Assembly (NCBI RefSeq): GCF_001315015.1
Contig: NZ_CP012914.1
Coordinates: forward strand, 1,550,001 to 1,614,000
Length of the DNA: 64,000 nucleotides
Origin: Azospirillum brasilense
GTDB lineage: Bacteria; Pseudomonadota; Alphaproteobacteria; Azospirillales; Azospirillaceae
Direction: 5' to 3'
In this document: positions 9,278-16,365 of the stretch, piece by piece
Layout: every line of letters begins with the position of its first letter
How positions within the stretch are numbered: the stretch's first letter is position 1
Program-made: the position numbers and the translations under genes
Notes under the pieces: generated by a model
The model's input: the letters and a program-made list of their open reading frames with translations, nothing else
Database searches by the model: none
Told to the model about the DNA's origin: nothing

Positions 9278-9310
9278 TGCGCCGCAGCATAATCGGAACT
9301 ATGCGGCGCA
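9278..9310. promoter_or_regulatory. inverted repeat upstream of the N-formylglutamate amidohydrolase gene
   Basis: TGCGCCGCA (9278-9286) and TGCGGCGCA (9302-9310) are perfect inverted 9-mers. Inside them GCATA (9287-9291) and TATGC (9300-9304) form a second, competing repeat. It is centred about 75 bases upstream of the start codon, so it could be an operator or a leader hairpin. Confidence 0.55.
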
Positions 9311-9398
9311 ACCGGCATGGCGGTCAAATCCTATTGCGTATTTGTTATAAAGGCTTCAAAGGGTTGTGGCGGCCGAAGCCGCCGCAACCGGAACCGCC

Positions 9399-9749
9399 TC
9401 AGGTTTCCAGGTCGCCTTCGCTTTCCTCCGCCACATGGTCGACCATGTCCGAGAGGACGCGCCGGATGTGCTCGTCGGTGATCAGGTAGAAGACGCGGTT
9501 GCCGCGCCGTTCCGCCTGGATCAGCCGTCCCGCCCGCAGCAGGCGGAGATGATGGCTGACCAGGGATGGCGACAGGCCCAGCGCCGCCGCCATGTCGCCG
9601 ACCGAGGTCGAGGTGTCCAGGCAGGCCAGAATGATGCGCAGCCGGCTGGGATCGCTCATCAGGCGGAACATGTCGGCCAGTTCGGTGGTCTGGTCTTCGG
9701 ACAGGCGGAGATGCGCCGGCTTGTCCTTCGGTGCTGACCCTTTTTGCAT
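9399..9749 (-). CDS. ArsR/SmtB-family metalloregulator with alpha-5 zinc-type site
   Basis: A 116-residue winged-helix repressor. The HTH lies at about residues 50-75 (VGDMAAALGLSPSLVSHHLRLL). The alpha-3 cysteine box of arsenic, cadmium and lead sensors is absent (DTSTSVGD instead of ELCVGD). Near the C-terminus, DEHIRRVLSDMVDHVAEE fits the alpha-5 motif D-x-H-x10-H-x2-(E/H) of SmtB/CzrA-type zinc or cobalt sensors. It therefore probably releases DNA on binding zinc-like ions. The frame is open to 9965, but the ATG at 9749 gives the normal length. It is transcribed away from an exported DUF3299-like gene. Confidence 0.9.
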   Translation of the reverse strand: MQKGSAPKDKPAHLRLSEDQTTELADMFRLMSDPSRLRIILACLDTSTSVGDMAAALGLSPSLVSHHLRLLRAGRLIQAERRGNRVFYLITDEHIRRVLSDMVDHVAEESEGDLET

Positions 9750-10038
9750 GCCGCGTTGATTCCCGCTCGTAAAGTTTTTATCGGTGGTTGCCGCTCTTAC
9801 AAAGTATAGGTCAGCGGCCGCGTCAATCCTATAGGTCGGCAAAGCGATGCCCGAAGTCGCCGGGTGACGGCATCTTACGTATGGCCTAACGCTCGCCTGT
9901 TGACCTTGGGCGAAGGCTCGGGAACAATTCGGCCACAAGTACGGCGGTCTGGGACAAGGCCGCATAGGACGCCTTCAACGATCGAATGAACGGTCGAACG
10001 AACGACCGAAACGGGCAGGATCGAGGGGGAGGACCGCC
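9750..10038. promoter_or_regulatory. divergent promoter region between the ArsR regulator and the DUF3299-like gene
   Basis: A 289-base region carrying promoters in both directions. At its right end a run of related units (cgatcgaatgaacggtcgaacgaacgaccga, split as 9979-9998 and on to 10009) contains the inverted repeat CGGTCG-N6-CGACCG at 9991-10008. I see no long SmtB-type 12-2-12 operator. Confidence 0.45.
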
Positions 10039-10509
10039 ATGACGTCGCGTCGACAGGTTTTGCTGCCGCTCGCGCTGGCCCCGGTGGCCGGCTGGGCGAT
10101 CTGGGCCACCAACGCCAGCGAACCCACGCATCCCGCCGGGCCGTTCCATCTGCCGCTGGATGACACTACGGCGCTGTGGCGGGATCTGGTGCAGGTCCGT
10201 ATGGAAGGGCCTGCTGCCAATCCGGTCTTTCCGACCCGCGTCAGGGCGCTGGAGGGAAAGCTGGTGACGGTGCGCGGCTTCATGGTGCCGTTGAGTGATG
10301 CCCCGTCCCACAACCGCTTCATCCTCGCCGCCAATCCCATCTCCTGCTCGGCCTGCCATAGGCCCAGCCCGTCCACGATGCTGCACGTCCACAGCCAGAT
10401 TCCAGTCCGCGAGTCCCAGGCCCCGATGCTGATCACCGGCACGCTGCGGCTGAATCCTCTGGAAGGGTTGTTCTACCGTCTCGACCGGGCTGAGCTGCGC
10501 TACGCCTGA
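10039..10509 (+). CDS. exported DUF3299-like protein
   Basis: A 156-residue protein with an N-terminal signal or anchor (QVLLPLALAPVAGWAIWA, residues about 6-23). The core, with LEGKLVTVRGFMVPLSD followed by FILAANPISCSACHRP and a later LRLNPLEGLFYRLDRAEL, resembles DUF3299, periplasmic proteins often encoded beside zinc-uptake or other metal genes. A CxxC pair (SCSAC) and several His (CHRP, LHVHS) could bind metal. The preceding gene diverges and encodes a predicted zinc-sensing ArsR protein, which supports a role in metal homeostasis. The family match is from memory of motif style, not from an alignment. Confidence 0.65.
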   Translation: MTSRRQVLLPLALAPVAGWAIWATNASEPTHPAGPFHLPLDDTTALWRDLVQVRMEGPAANPVFPTRVRALEGKLVTVRGFMVPLSDAPSHNRFILAANPISCSACHRPSPSTMLHVHSQIPVRESQAPMLITGTLRLNPLEGLFYRLDRAELRYA

Positions 10510-10563
10510 TAGCTGCGGTTCGGATTGGCCGTTCCTTTTTTTGGCGAGTCGTGAAATCCTGCC

Positions 10564-11814
10564 ATGCGTTCGAGTCGGACGGGTGGCGGGAAACACGTGG
10601 CCGGAAGGGATATGGCTCTGTGGCGTGCTGCCGGGTTGTTCCTGGTGCTCGTTCTCTATGGTCTGCTGAGCGCACCGGCACCGGCAGAGATCCGCTTGGC
10701 GGAGGCGGCCATTGGTGCGCTGCTGGTGCTGGGTGTCGGGTTGCTGCGTTCCCTGTGCGTGGCGACGGGCCAGACGTTGCTGGAGTGTGATTCGCCGCCG
10801 TGGGAGACGCCCGCGGTGCTGGCTCTGGCGGTGCTGTTGTGGTGCCCGCTGATGCGCGGCGTGTGGCTGGATTGGGCGCCCGGCGACATGGTGCGCGACG
10901 TGGTGCCCCTGATTTATCTGTTTCTCCCGGTGCTGCTGGCGCCGATGCTGCGCGCCGCTCCCGACCGGGCAGTGGGGCTGCTGGCCGGCGGTCTGGCGGT
11001 AGCCGGCGTGGGGTTCGCGTTGCGCTGGTGGAGGCAGGCGGATTGGGGATTCGGCGCCGTCGGTGTCCGAGCCATGGCGGATGGTGGCGTCTATCTTCTC
11101 AACGCTCCATCGGTCCTGTTCGCCGCCATCGCGTTGCCAGCCTTCGGGATAGGGATGCTGATGCATGGCGGGTGGCTGCGGCGCGCGGCCGGTGCGGTTG
11201 CGATCCTGGGTGGACTGCTGTGTCTTGCGGCGCTGGCCGGAGCGGTCCATCGGATGGCGCTGGGACTTGCCGCCATGGCCTTCGCCGCATTGGGGCTGTG
11301 GTGGCTGCGCCGGGCACCGCTGGCCGGGCTGGGGATGGGGGTGGCAGCGCTGCTGTTTGTGGCGTTGTTTCCCGAGGCGCTGTTTGGCGCCTTGGAACGT
11401 GTGGCCGAGAAAACCCGGCTGGCCGGGGCGAACACCCGTTGGGAGGAGGCGGAGGCCGCACTCGGGCAGGCCTTGTCCTCCCCGGCCGCCTTTCTGTTCG
11501 GGCAGGGGGGGGGGGCGCTCCTCGCCAATCCGGCGGTGGGCGGTTGGCGCGTGTCCTACACCCACACGCTCGTGACCTACGCCCTTGCCAAGACCGGCGT
11601 GATCGGTCTGTGCGCGCTGCTTGCCTATCTTGGCGGCCTCGCTCCGCGTGTGCTGGCGCTTCTCCGCTCCGATCCTGCGCTTGGCTGGGCGGTGTTGGGG
11701 CCACTGCTGATGGCGCTCGGGGCGCACACCAGCTTCAAGTACCTCGACACTGGCCTTTTGCTCACCCTGGCGATGGTGGCGGCGGAGCGCCGGAAGCGGT
11801 TGCCGCCATCCTGA
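10564..11814 (+). CDS. O-antigen polymerase/ligase-like membrane protein (Wzy/WaaL type)
   Basis: A 416-residue, very hydrophobic protein with about ten predicted membrane helices and a larger periplasmic loop after about residue 285, the layout of Wzy polymerases and WaaL ligases. Sequence conservation in this class is low, so polymerase and ligase cannot be separated. Start codons at 10564 and 10612 are both possible; the second directly follows ggaaggga. An unbroken run of eleven G at 11505-11515 lies within codons near residue 314. It opens a plus-strand polysaccharide operon with the GT4, Wzz-like and GT2 genes. Confidence 0.75.
   Translation: MRSSRTGGGKHVAGRDMALWRAAGLFLVLVLYGLLSAPAPAEIRLAEAAIGALLVLGVGLLRSLCVATGQTLLECDSPPWETPAVLALAVLLWCPLMRGVWLDWAPGDMVRDVVPLIYLFLPVLLAPMLRAAPDRAVGLLAGGLAVAGVGFALRWWRQADWGFGAVGVRAMADGGVYLLNAPSVLFAAIALPAFGIGMLMHGGWLRRAAGAVAILGGLLCLAALAGAVHRMALGLAAMAFAALGLWWLRRAPLAGLGMGVAALLFVALFPEALFGALERVAEKTRLAGANTRWEEAEAALGQALSSPAAFLFGQGGGALLANPAVGGWRVSYTHTLVTYALAKTGVIGLCALLAYLGGLAPRVLALLRSDPALGWAVLGPLLMALGAHTSFKYLDTGLLLTLAMVAAERRKRLPPS
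11505..11515 (+). repeat. 11-G homopolymer in the polymerase-like gene
   Basis: Eleven consecutive G (end of CAG, three GGG codons, first base of GCG). It is the longest homopolymer I found in the window. Loss of one G would shift reading into a frame that stops at 11575; gain of one G would shift it into a frame open to 11840. Confidence 0.9.
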
Positions 11815-11833
11815 AGGAAATGCATACTTATGC

Positions 11834-13111
11834 GTGTTAATCCACTTCATAGAACATTCATCCGTGGACTTACCCTCCATCCTGTTCGTAAACCGTGTAT
11901 TTCCTCCGGATAAGGGGGCGACCGGGCGTTGCGTGTCCGACTTGGCGGAGCGGATGGCGGCGGTGGGCTGGCGGGTCACCGTGGTTGCGGACGGCCGCGG
12001 CCCCAGCGACGCGCCGCCCGGCGTCAGCGTCCGCCGGACCGGCGGGGATGCTCCGCTTGATGAATGGGCGAAGCCCGGAAATCCGCGGCTGACCGCCCGC
12101 GGCTATCTTGCCGCCGCGGTTCGGCTTATTCAGCGGGCTTTGCGCCTGCCACGGCACGACATCGTCGTGACCATGACCGATCCGCCGCTGTTGGCTTGTG
12201 CCGGTCCGCTGATCGCCGCCCGCCATGGCGCGGCAGCCATTCATTGGAGCCAGGATGTGTTCCCGGCGTTGCTGCCGGTGCTCGGCATCCGCTTGCCGGA
12301 ACCGCTGATGCGAATGACGGAGCGGGCCGCTGTTCGGGCGCTTCGCCGCCACGACGCGGTGGTCGCAATCGGGCGCTGCATGGCTGGCCGTTTGACGGCG
12401 GCGGGCGTGCCGGCCGAACGGATCACCGTCCTGCCGAACTGGCCCGACCCGCGCATCCGGTCAGCGCCTCGGGCGGAGAATCCATTCCGGCTGGAGCACG
12501 GGCTGGGCGACCGCTTCACTGTGGCCTATTCGGGAAACATGGGGCTGGCCCACCCGATGGACGCCGTTCTGGAGGCGGCGACTCTGCTGGCGCACAGCGA
12601 TCCCGACATCGCAATTCTGCTGATTGGCGAGGGGCGTCGTCGGGCTGCCGTGGCGGAGGAGGTGGAGCGACGTGGGCTGATGAACGTCCGGCTGTTGCCG
12701 CTCCAACCGCCGGACCGACTGGCCGAGAGCCTGTCCGCCGCGGATCTGCATCTGGCGACCATGGATCCACGGGCGGAGGGATTGCTGGTGCCCAGCAAGG
12801 TGGCCGGCGCGCTGGCGGCCGGCCGGCCCTGTCTGTTCCTGGGGCCGGCGGGCAGCGACGCGGCGGTCATGCTGGACGGTTGCGGGCAAAGACTGGCGCC
12901 GGGTGACGCAGCCGGGTTGGCCGACGCGGTTCGTCGCTACGCCGGCGATCCGATCCTGTGCGCGGGGCACGGGGCGCGGGCGCTCTCCGTCGCATCGGCC
13001 TGGGATGCTACGGCGGCGGCGCGGCGTTTCACGGCACTTGCGGATGGACTGCGTCAGACGAAACTGCGCAACGCAGCCGTTCTGCCGGGGCGAAGTCTGC
13101 CCCATGCCTGA
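11834..13111 (+). CDS. glycosyltransferase, GT4/GT-B type
   Basis: A protein of up to 425 residues with the two-domain GT-B layout. The N-terminal domain contains FVNRVFPPDKGATGRCVSDL, like the WcaI/WbuB-type GT4 acceptor domain. The C-terminal nucleotide-sugar domain has VAYSGNMGLAHP (about 224-235), ILLIGEGRRR, and ADLHLATMDP...GLLVPSKVAGALAAGRP, the equivalent of the conserved E-x7-E region. The start is a GTG at 11834, or another GTG at 11864 which begins closer to the domain; neither has a clear ribosome site. It likely adds a sugar to an undecaprenyl-linked intermediate at the cytoplasmic face. It overlaps the next gene by eight bases. Confidence 0.88.
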   Translation: MLIHFIEHSSVDLPSILFVNRVFPPDKGATGRCVSDLAERMAAVGWRVTVVADGRGPSDAPPGVSVRRTGGDAPLDEWAKPGNPRLTARGYLAAAVRLIQRALRLPRHDIVVTMTDPPLLACAGPLIAARHGAAAIHWSQDVFPALLPVLGIRLPEPLMRMTERAAVRALRRHDAVVAIGRCMAGRLTAAGVPAERITVLPNWPDPRIRSAPRAENPFRLEHGLGDRFTVAYSGNMGLAHPMDAVLEAATLLAHSDPDIAILLIGEGRRRAAVAEEVERRGLMNVRLLPLQPPDRLAESLSAADLHLATMDPRAEGLLVPSKVAGALAAGRPCLFLGPAGSDAAVMLDGCGQRLAPGDAAGLADAVRRYAGDPILCAGHGARALSVASAWDATAAARRFTALADGLRQTKLRNAAVLPGRSLPHA

Positions 13112-14075
13112 TGGAATGCCGCTGCGCCGCTCCCCTTTGGAGATCGAGGCGATGGAGTCGGGGCTGCGGCTGCGCCGGTTCCTGCGGATGATGCGGGAGG
13201 GCTGGCCGATCCTGCTCATCGGGACGGTGCTGGGGGTGGTGGCGTCCGTGACTGCCCTGCGTCTGGTGATTCCGCAATACACCGCGGTGATGGTGATCGG
13301 GCCAACCGCCCGCGTCGGTGCGGCGGCCATGGGCGCACGACTGCCCGTTCTGATCGGCCGGGAAACCGCCGCGGCGGCATCGGAACCCGGCCCGGGGGAC
13401 GAGATCCTCTCGGACTTCGCGCGCTACCTCCAACTTTTCACCTCCATCCCTGTGGCGGAGCGGATGATGGCCGATCCGGCGCTGCTGCGAGGCCTGTTTC
13501 CCGACCGCTGGAGCGAGGAGACGGGTGGCTGGCGCCCCGCGCCTGGGCCAGTCGCGTCCGCCAAGCGGTTGTTCCTCGCGCTCGTTGGCCGGTCGGATTG
13601 GGTGGAGCCAGACGCAGAGAGGGTGACAAGCGCGCTTCGCGATCGGCTGACTGTTGACATGGTGGGCAGCGGGCCGATGCGGCGCCTGCGGCTGCGCCAT
13701 CCCGACCGCGCCATGGCGCTGCGGATTCTTTCCGCCGCGGCCCAGGCGACCGACGCCCATCTGCGGGCGGAGGCGTCCCGGCGCACAGCCGCACAAATTG
13801 CCCATGTCCGCGCCCGTCTGGCCGGGATCACCGTGGCGGAGCATCGCCGTGCCCTTGCCGACCTGCTGTCGGAGCAGGAGCGGATCGCCATGATGATCGA
13901 GGTCGATTTGCCGCTGGCGGCGGACGCCATCGAACCGCCCGCCGCGGCGCAGCGCCCGGATTGGCCGAATCCCCTGACGGTCGTTCCCGTGGCGGCGCTG
14001 GTTGGACTGGTGGCCGGGGCGCTCGTCGTCAGTCTGCGGCGCCTGTGGCAGGCGGGTGGGGAGGCGACTCCATGA
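13104..14075 (+). CDS. Wzz-like polysaccharide chain-length determinant (PCP)
   Basis: A 323-residue protein with membrane helices near both ends (about 32-54, GWPILLIGTVLGVVASVTALRL, and about 290-312) and a periplasmic helical region between, the polysaccharide copolymerase topology. There is no C-terminal tyrosine-kinase domain and the periplasmic part is short on coiled coil. Partner genes for polymerisation and export flank it, supporting control of chain length. The ATG at 13104 overlaps the GT4 gene end. The 3' end overlaps the next gene by four bases (ATGA). Confidence 0.78.
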   Translation: MPDGMPLRRSPLEIEAMESGLRLRRFLRMMREGWPILLIGTVLGVVASVTALRLVIPQYTAVMVIGPTARVGAAAMGARLPVLIGRETAAAASEPGPGDEILSDFARYLQLFTSIPVAERMMADPALLRGLFPDRWSEETGGWRPAPGPVASAKRLFLALVGRSDWVEPDAERVTSALRDRLTVDMVGSGPMRRLRLRHPDRAMALRILSAAAQATDAHLRAEASRRTAAQIAHVRARLAGITVAEHRRALADLLSEQERIAMMIEVDLPLAADAIEPPAAAQRPDWPNPLTVVPVAALVGLVAGALVVSLRRLWQAGGEATP

Positions 14076-14923
14076 TCCCCGTGTCGGTCGTGGTGATGAC
14101 CCGCAACGAGGCGGCCAACCTCCCCCACTGTCTGCCCGCGCTGAAGCGTTTCGCCGAGCGCTTTGTGGTGGACAGCGGCAGCACCGACGGGACGCCGTCC
14201 ATTGCCGAAGCGGCGGGCGCGCGGGTCGTGCCTTTTCGGTGGGACGGGGGGTATCCGAAGAAGAAGCAATGGTGTCTGGACCGGCTGCCGTTCCGTCAGG
14301 ATTGGGTCCTGTTCGTCGATGCGGACGAGCGACTCGGCGGCGCGCTGGTGGAGGAGATCGCCGCGCTGATGGCCGCGGGGCCGCGGCATACCGGGTACTT
14401 CATCGACGGTCATCCGGTGTTCTTGGGCCGGCGCCTGCGTTTCGGCGCGCGCAACCGGAAACTCGCCCTGTTCGACCGCCGGAAAGCGCACTTTCCGACC
14501 GTGCCCGACCTTGATGTCGCCACCATGTGGGAGGTCGAGGGCCATTACCAGCCGGTGATCGCCGGAACCGTCGGACGGTTGCGCCATAGCCTGGACCATG
14601 CCGACGACAAGCCGGTTGCTGCGTGGTTCGACCGGCACGCCCGTTACGCCGACTGGGAGGCGGCGCTACGGTCCGATGGGCGGATGAGGGATCTGGTCGC
14701 CTGGGAGTGCGGTGCGCGCCGATGGCTCAAGGCTTTGTTCGACGTGGTGCCGGCCCGTCCGTTTCTGGTCTTTCTGTATGGCTATGTTTGGCGCCTGGGC
14801 TTCCTGGACGGTGGTCCGGGGTTCCAGCACGCGCTGGCGCGGGCCTTCTACTACTGGCAGGTTGGTGTGAAGATCGCGGACGCGAGGCGGCGGGCCGAGC
14901 CTCCCGCGTCCACCGATGACTGA
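14072..14923 (+). CDS. glycosyltransferase family 2 (WaaE/KdtX-like)
   Basis: A 283-residue GT-A enzyme. VSVVVMTRNEAANLPHCLPAL opens the nucleotide-binding domain, DSGSTDGT follows at about residue 32, PKKKQWCLDRL at about 63-73, and the metal-binding FVDADER at about 84-90. This combination is typical of WaaE-like beta-glucosyltransferases that decorate LPS core or exopolysaccharide units. The C-terminal FLVFLYGYVWRLGFLDG is also characteristic. The start overlaps the Wzz-like gene stop. It ends the plus-strand operon and converges on the XRE gene. Confidence 0.88.
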   Translation: MIPVSVVVMTRNEAANLPHCLPALKRFAERFVVDSGSTDGTPSIAEAAGARVVPFRWDGGYPKKKQWCLDRLPFRQDWVLFVDADERLGGALVEEIAALMAAGPRHTGYFIDGHPVFLGRRLRFGARNRKLALFDRRKAHFPTVPDLDVATMWEVEGHYQPVIAGTVGRLRHSLDHADDKPVAAWFDRHARYADWEAALRSDGRMRDLVAWECGARRWLKALFDVVPARPFLVFLYGYVWRLGFLDGGPGFQHALARAFYYWQVGVKIADARRRAEPPASTDD

Positions 14924-14946
14924 GGGTCGGATGACGGTGCCGTGCC

Positions 14947-15414
14947 TTACACCGCCTCGTCCAGGGCGCGCTCGCCGCCCAGCGCCTTGAGAAGGTCGAA
15001 AGTGCGCTTGCGCACGGAGGAGTCCTCAATGCGGTAATAGGCCCGGACCAGCTCCAGGGTTTCACGGCGGGCCATCGACTCGAACTCTTCCGTCTCGGAC
15101 GGCGGAATGTCGGGCGACGGGGTGGCGATATGCTCCGGCGACGGCATGTCTTCGAAGAAGTAGCTGACCGGGACGCCCAGAACCTGCGACAGGTTGAAGA
15201 GACGGCTGGCGCTGATGCGGTTGGACCCGCGCTCGTACTTCTGGAGTTGCTGAAAGGTGATGCCCACCGCCTCGCCCAGTTTCTCCTGGCTGAGACCGAG
15301 CAGGGTGCGGCGCAGCCGCAGCCGGGCGCCGACGTGGATGTCGATCGGGTTGGGCCCTTCACCACGGCGTGACAGCGTGTGGGCGGGTGATAGCTTGGAT
15401 TTCGTGGCACTCAT
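14947..15414 (-). CDS. XRE-family transcriptional regulator
   Basis: A 155-residue regulator. The Cro/C1-type HTH lies at about residues 27-82: [20 protein letters not shown], then [22 protein letters not shown] and a C-terminal SYFFEDM. This N-terminal arrangement with an extended acidic and helical C-terminal half is common in alphaproteobacterial regulators of symbiosis, phage-like or envelope functions; the target is unknown. It lies between the two halves of the polysaccharide locus, so a role in controlling that locus is plausible but unproven. Confidence 0.88.
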   Translation of the reverse strand: MSATKSKLSPAHTLSRRGEGPNPIDIHVGARLRLRRTLLGLSQEKLGEAVGITFQQLQKYERGSNRISASRLFNLSQVLGVPVSYFFEDMPSPEHIATPSPDIPPSETEEFESMARRETLELVRAYYRIEDSSVRKRTFDLLKALGGERALDEAV

Positions 15415-15534
15415 AATAGACCCTCAGTATGGAGGTGGTTGCCGCCACCAGGGAAATTGGTTAGTTCAGAAAGTAAATTCTATGCAACTTTTCGTGCGCA
15501 TCAATAGCTAGATGCGTGAAACAGCCGGCAAAGT

Positions 15535-16365
15535 TTATGAAAGAAACGATCGTTCATTTGGTGAGAAACGATATTTCGCGTAAAGCCAAGGAATTGTCTG
15601 GCGTACGGTAAGAGCAAGCCATTGTAATACCCGCAATGTTGCGTTGGCAGCACTGCCCAGTCCAAGCAGCTCGCGGCGGATGTCCGCCTGCTCCCGCCGG
15701 CCACGCGCCGGTTCCCGCTGGGACCGCCCGCCGGGGGAGAAGATGCATACCGAAAGTGGCAATCGGTGCGCCGGGTCCCCTTGCTTGAGGACCGTCAAGG
15801 TGAACGCATAGTCGGCGGCCAGCGTGTGGCGCAGATCGAATCGGACGCTCGACAAGGCGGTCAACCGGTAGACCATGGCTTGGTGATGCGTGAACATGCC
15901 CAGCAGGGCGCGGCGATGCGAGCGGGCCGGCTTCACGACCAGACACCCGCCGGGAAGCTCCTCCAGCGAGTCCCCGTAGAACAGGCCGGCAGCCGGACTG
16001 GCGGTCAAAATGGGAAGAAGCCGCTCCAGCACCTGACTGTCGGCCAACCGATCCCCGGCGTTGAGGAACAGGACGTGGCTGCAAGGCGGGCCGCAGGATG
16101 GCGCCCGTTCGGTTATGGCGTCCAGCGCAGTGTTCATGGCGTCATACAGGCCGCGGTCGGGCGACGAGCGCCACCAGACGGCCTCGCCCCCGTGGCAGGC
16201 CAGCCAGCGGGCCGTCCCGTCGGTTGACCCGCCGTCCGCTACGAACCAATCGTAGGCCGCCAGGGTCTGGGCGCGCAGGCTGGCACGGGTGGCGAGCAGG
16301 CCGGGCAAGTCGTCGCGCACCACGGTCACCACGGCCAAGCGTACCGTTCCCCCGCCTTCCGTCAC
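15535..16365 (-). CDS. glycosyltransferase family 2 (WcaE-like)
   Basis: A 276-residue GT-A enzyme beginning at a GTG that overlaps the stop of the upstream SLBB gene (GTGA). Motifs are LAVVTVVRDDLPGL, VADGGSTDGT at about 43-52, SSPDRGLYDAMNTAL (about 67-81, typical of WcaE-type transferases) and HVLFLNAGDRL at about 97-107, where a single Asp replaces the usual DxD. The His-rich GMFTHHQAMVYR is also family-like. It is probably involved in assembling the same exopolysaccharide that the SLBB protein exports. Its end is AT-richer than the rest. Confidence 0.87.
   Translation of the reverse strand: MTEGGGTVRLAVVTVVRDDLPGLLATRASLRAQTLAAYDWFVADGGSTDGTARWLACHGGEAVWWRSSPDRGLYDAMNTALDAITERAPSCGPPCSHVLFLNAGDRLADSQVLERLLPILTASPAAGLFYGDSLEELPGGCLVVKPARSHRRALLGMFTHHQAMVYRLTALSSVRFDLRHTLAADYAFTLTVLKQGDPAHRLPLSVCIFSPGGRSQREPARGRREQADIRRELLGLGSAANATLRVLQWLALTVRQTIPWLYAKYRFSPNERSFLS

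Noticed and set aside
9886..11979. A long minus-strand open frame opposite the polymerase-like gene
   Set aside because: The plus-strand frame has a convincing membrane-helix pattern; the minus frame is Gln/Arg/His-rich and meaningless.
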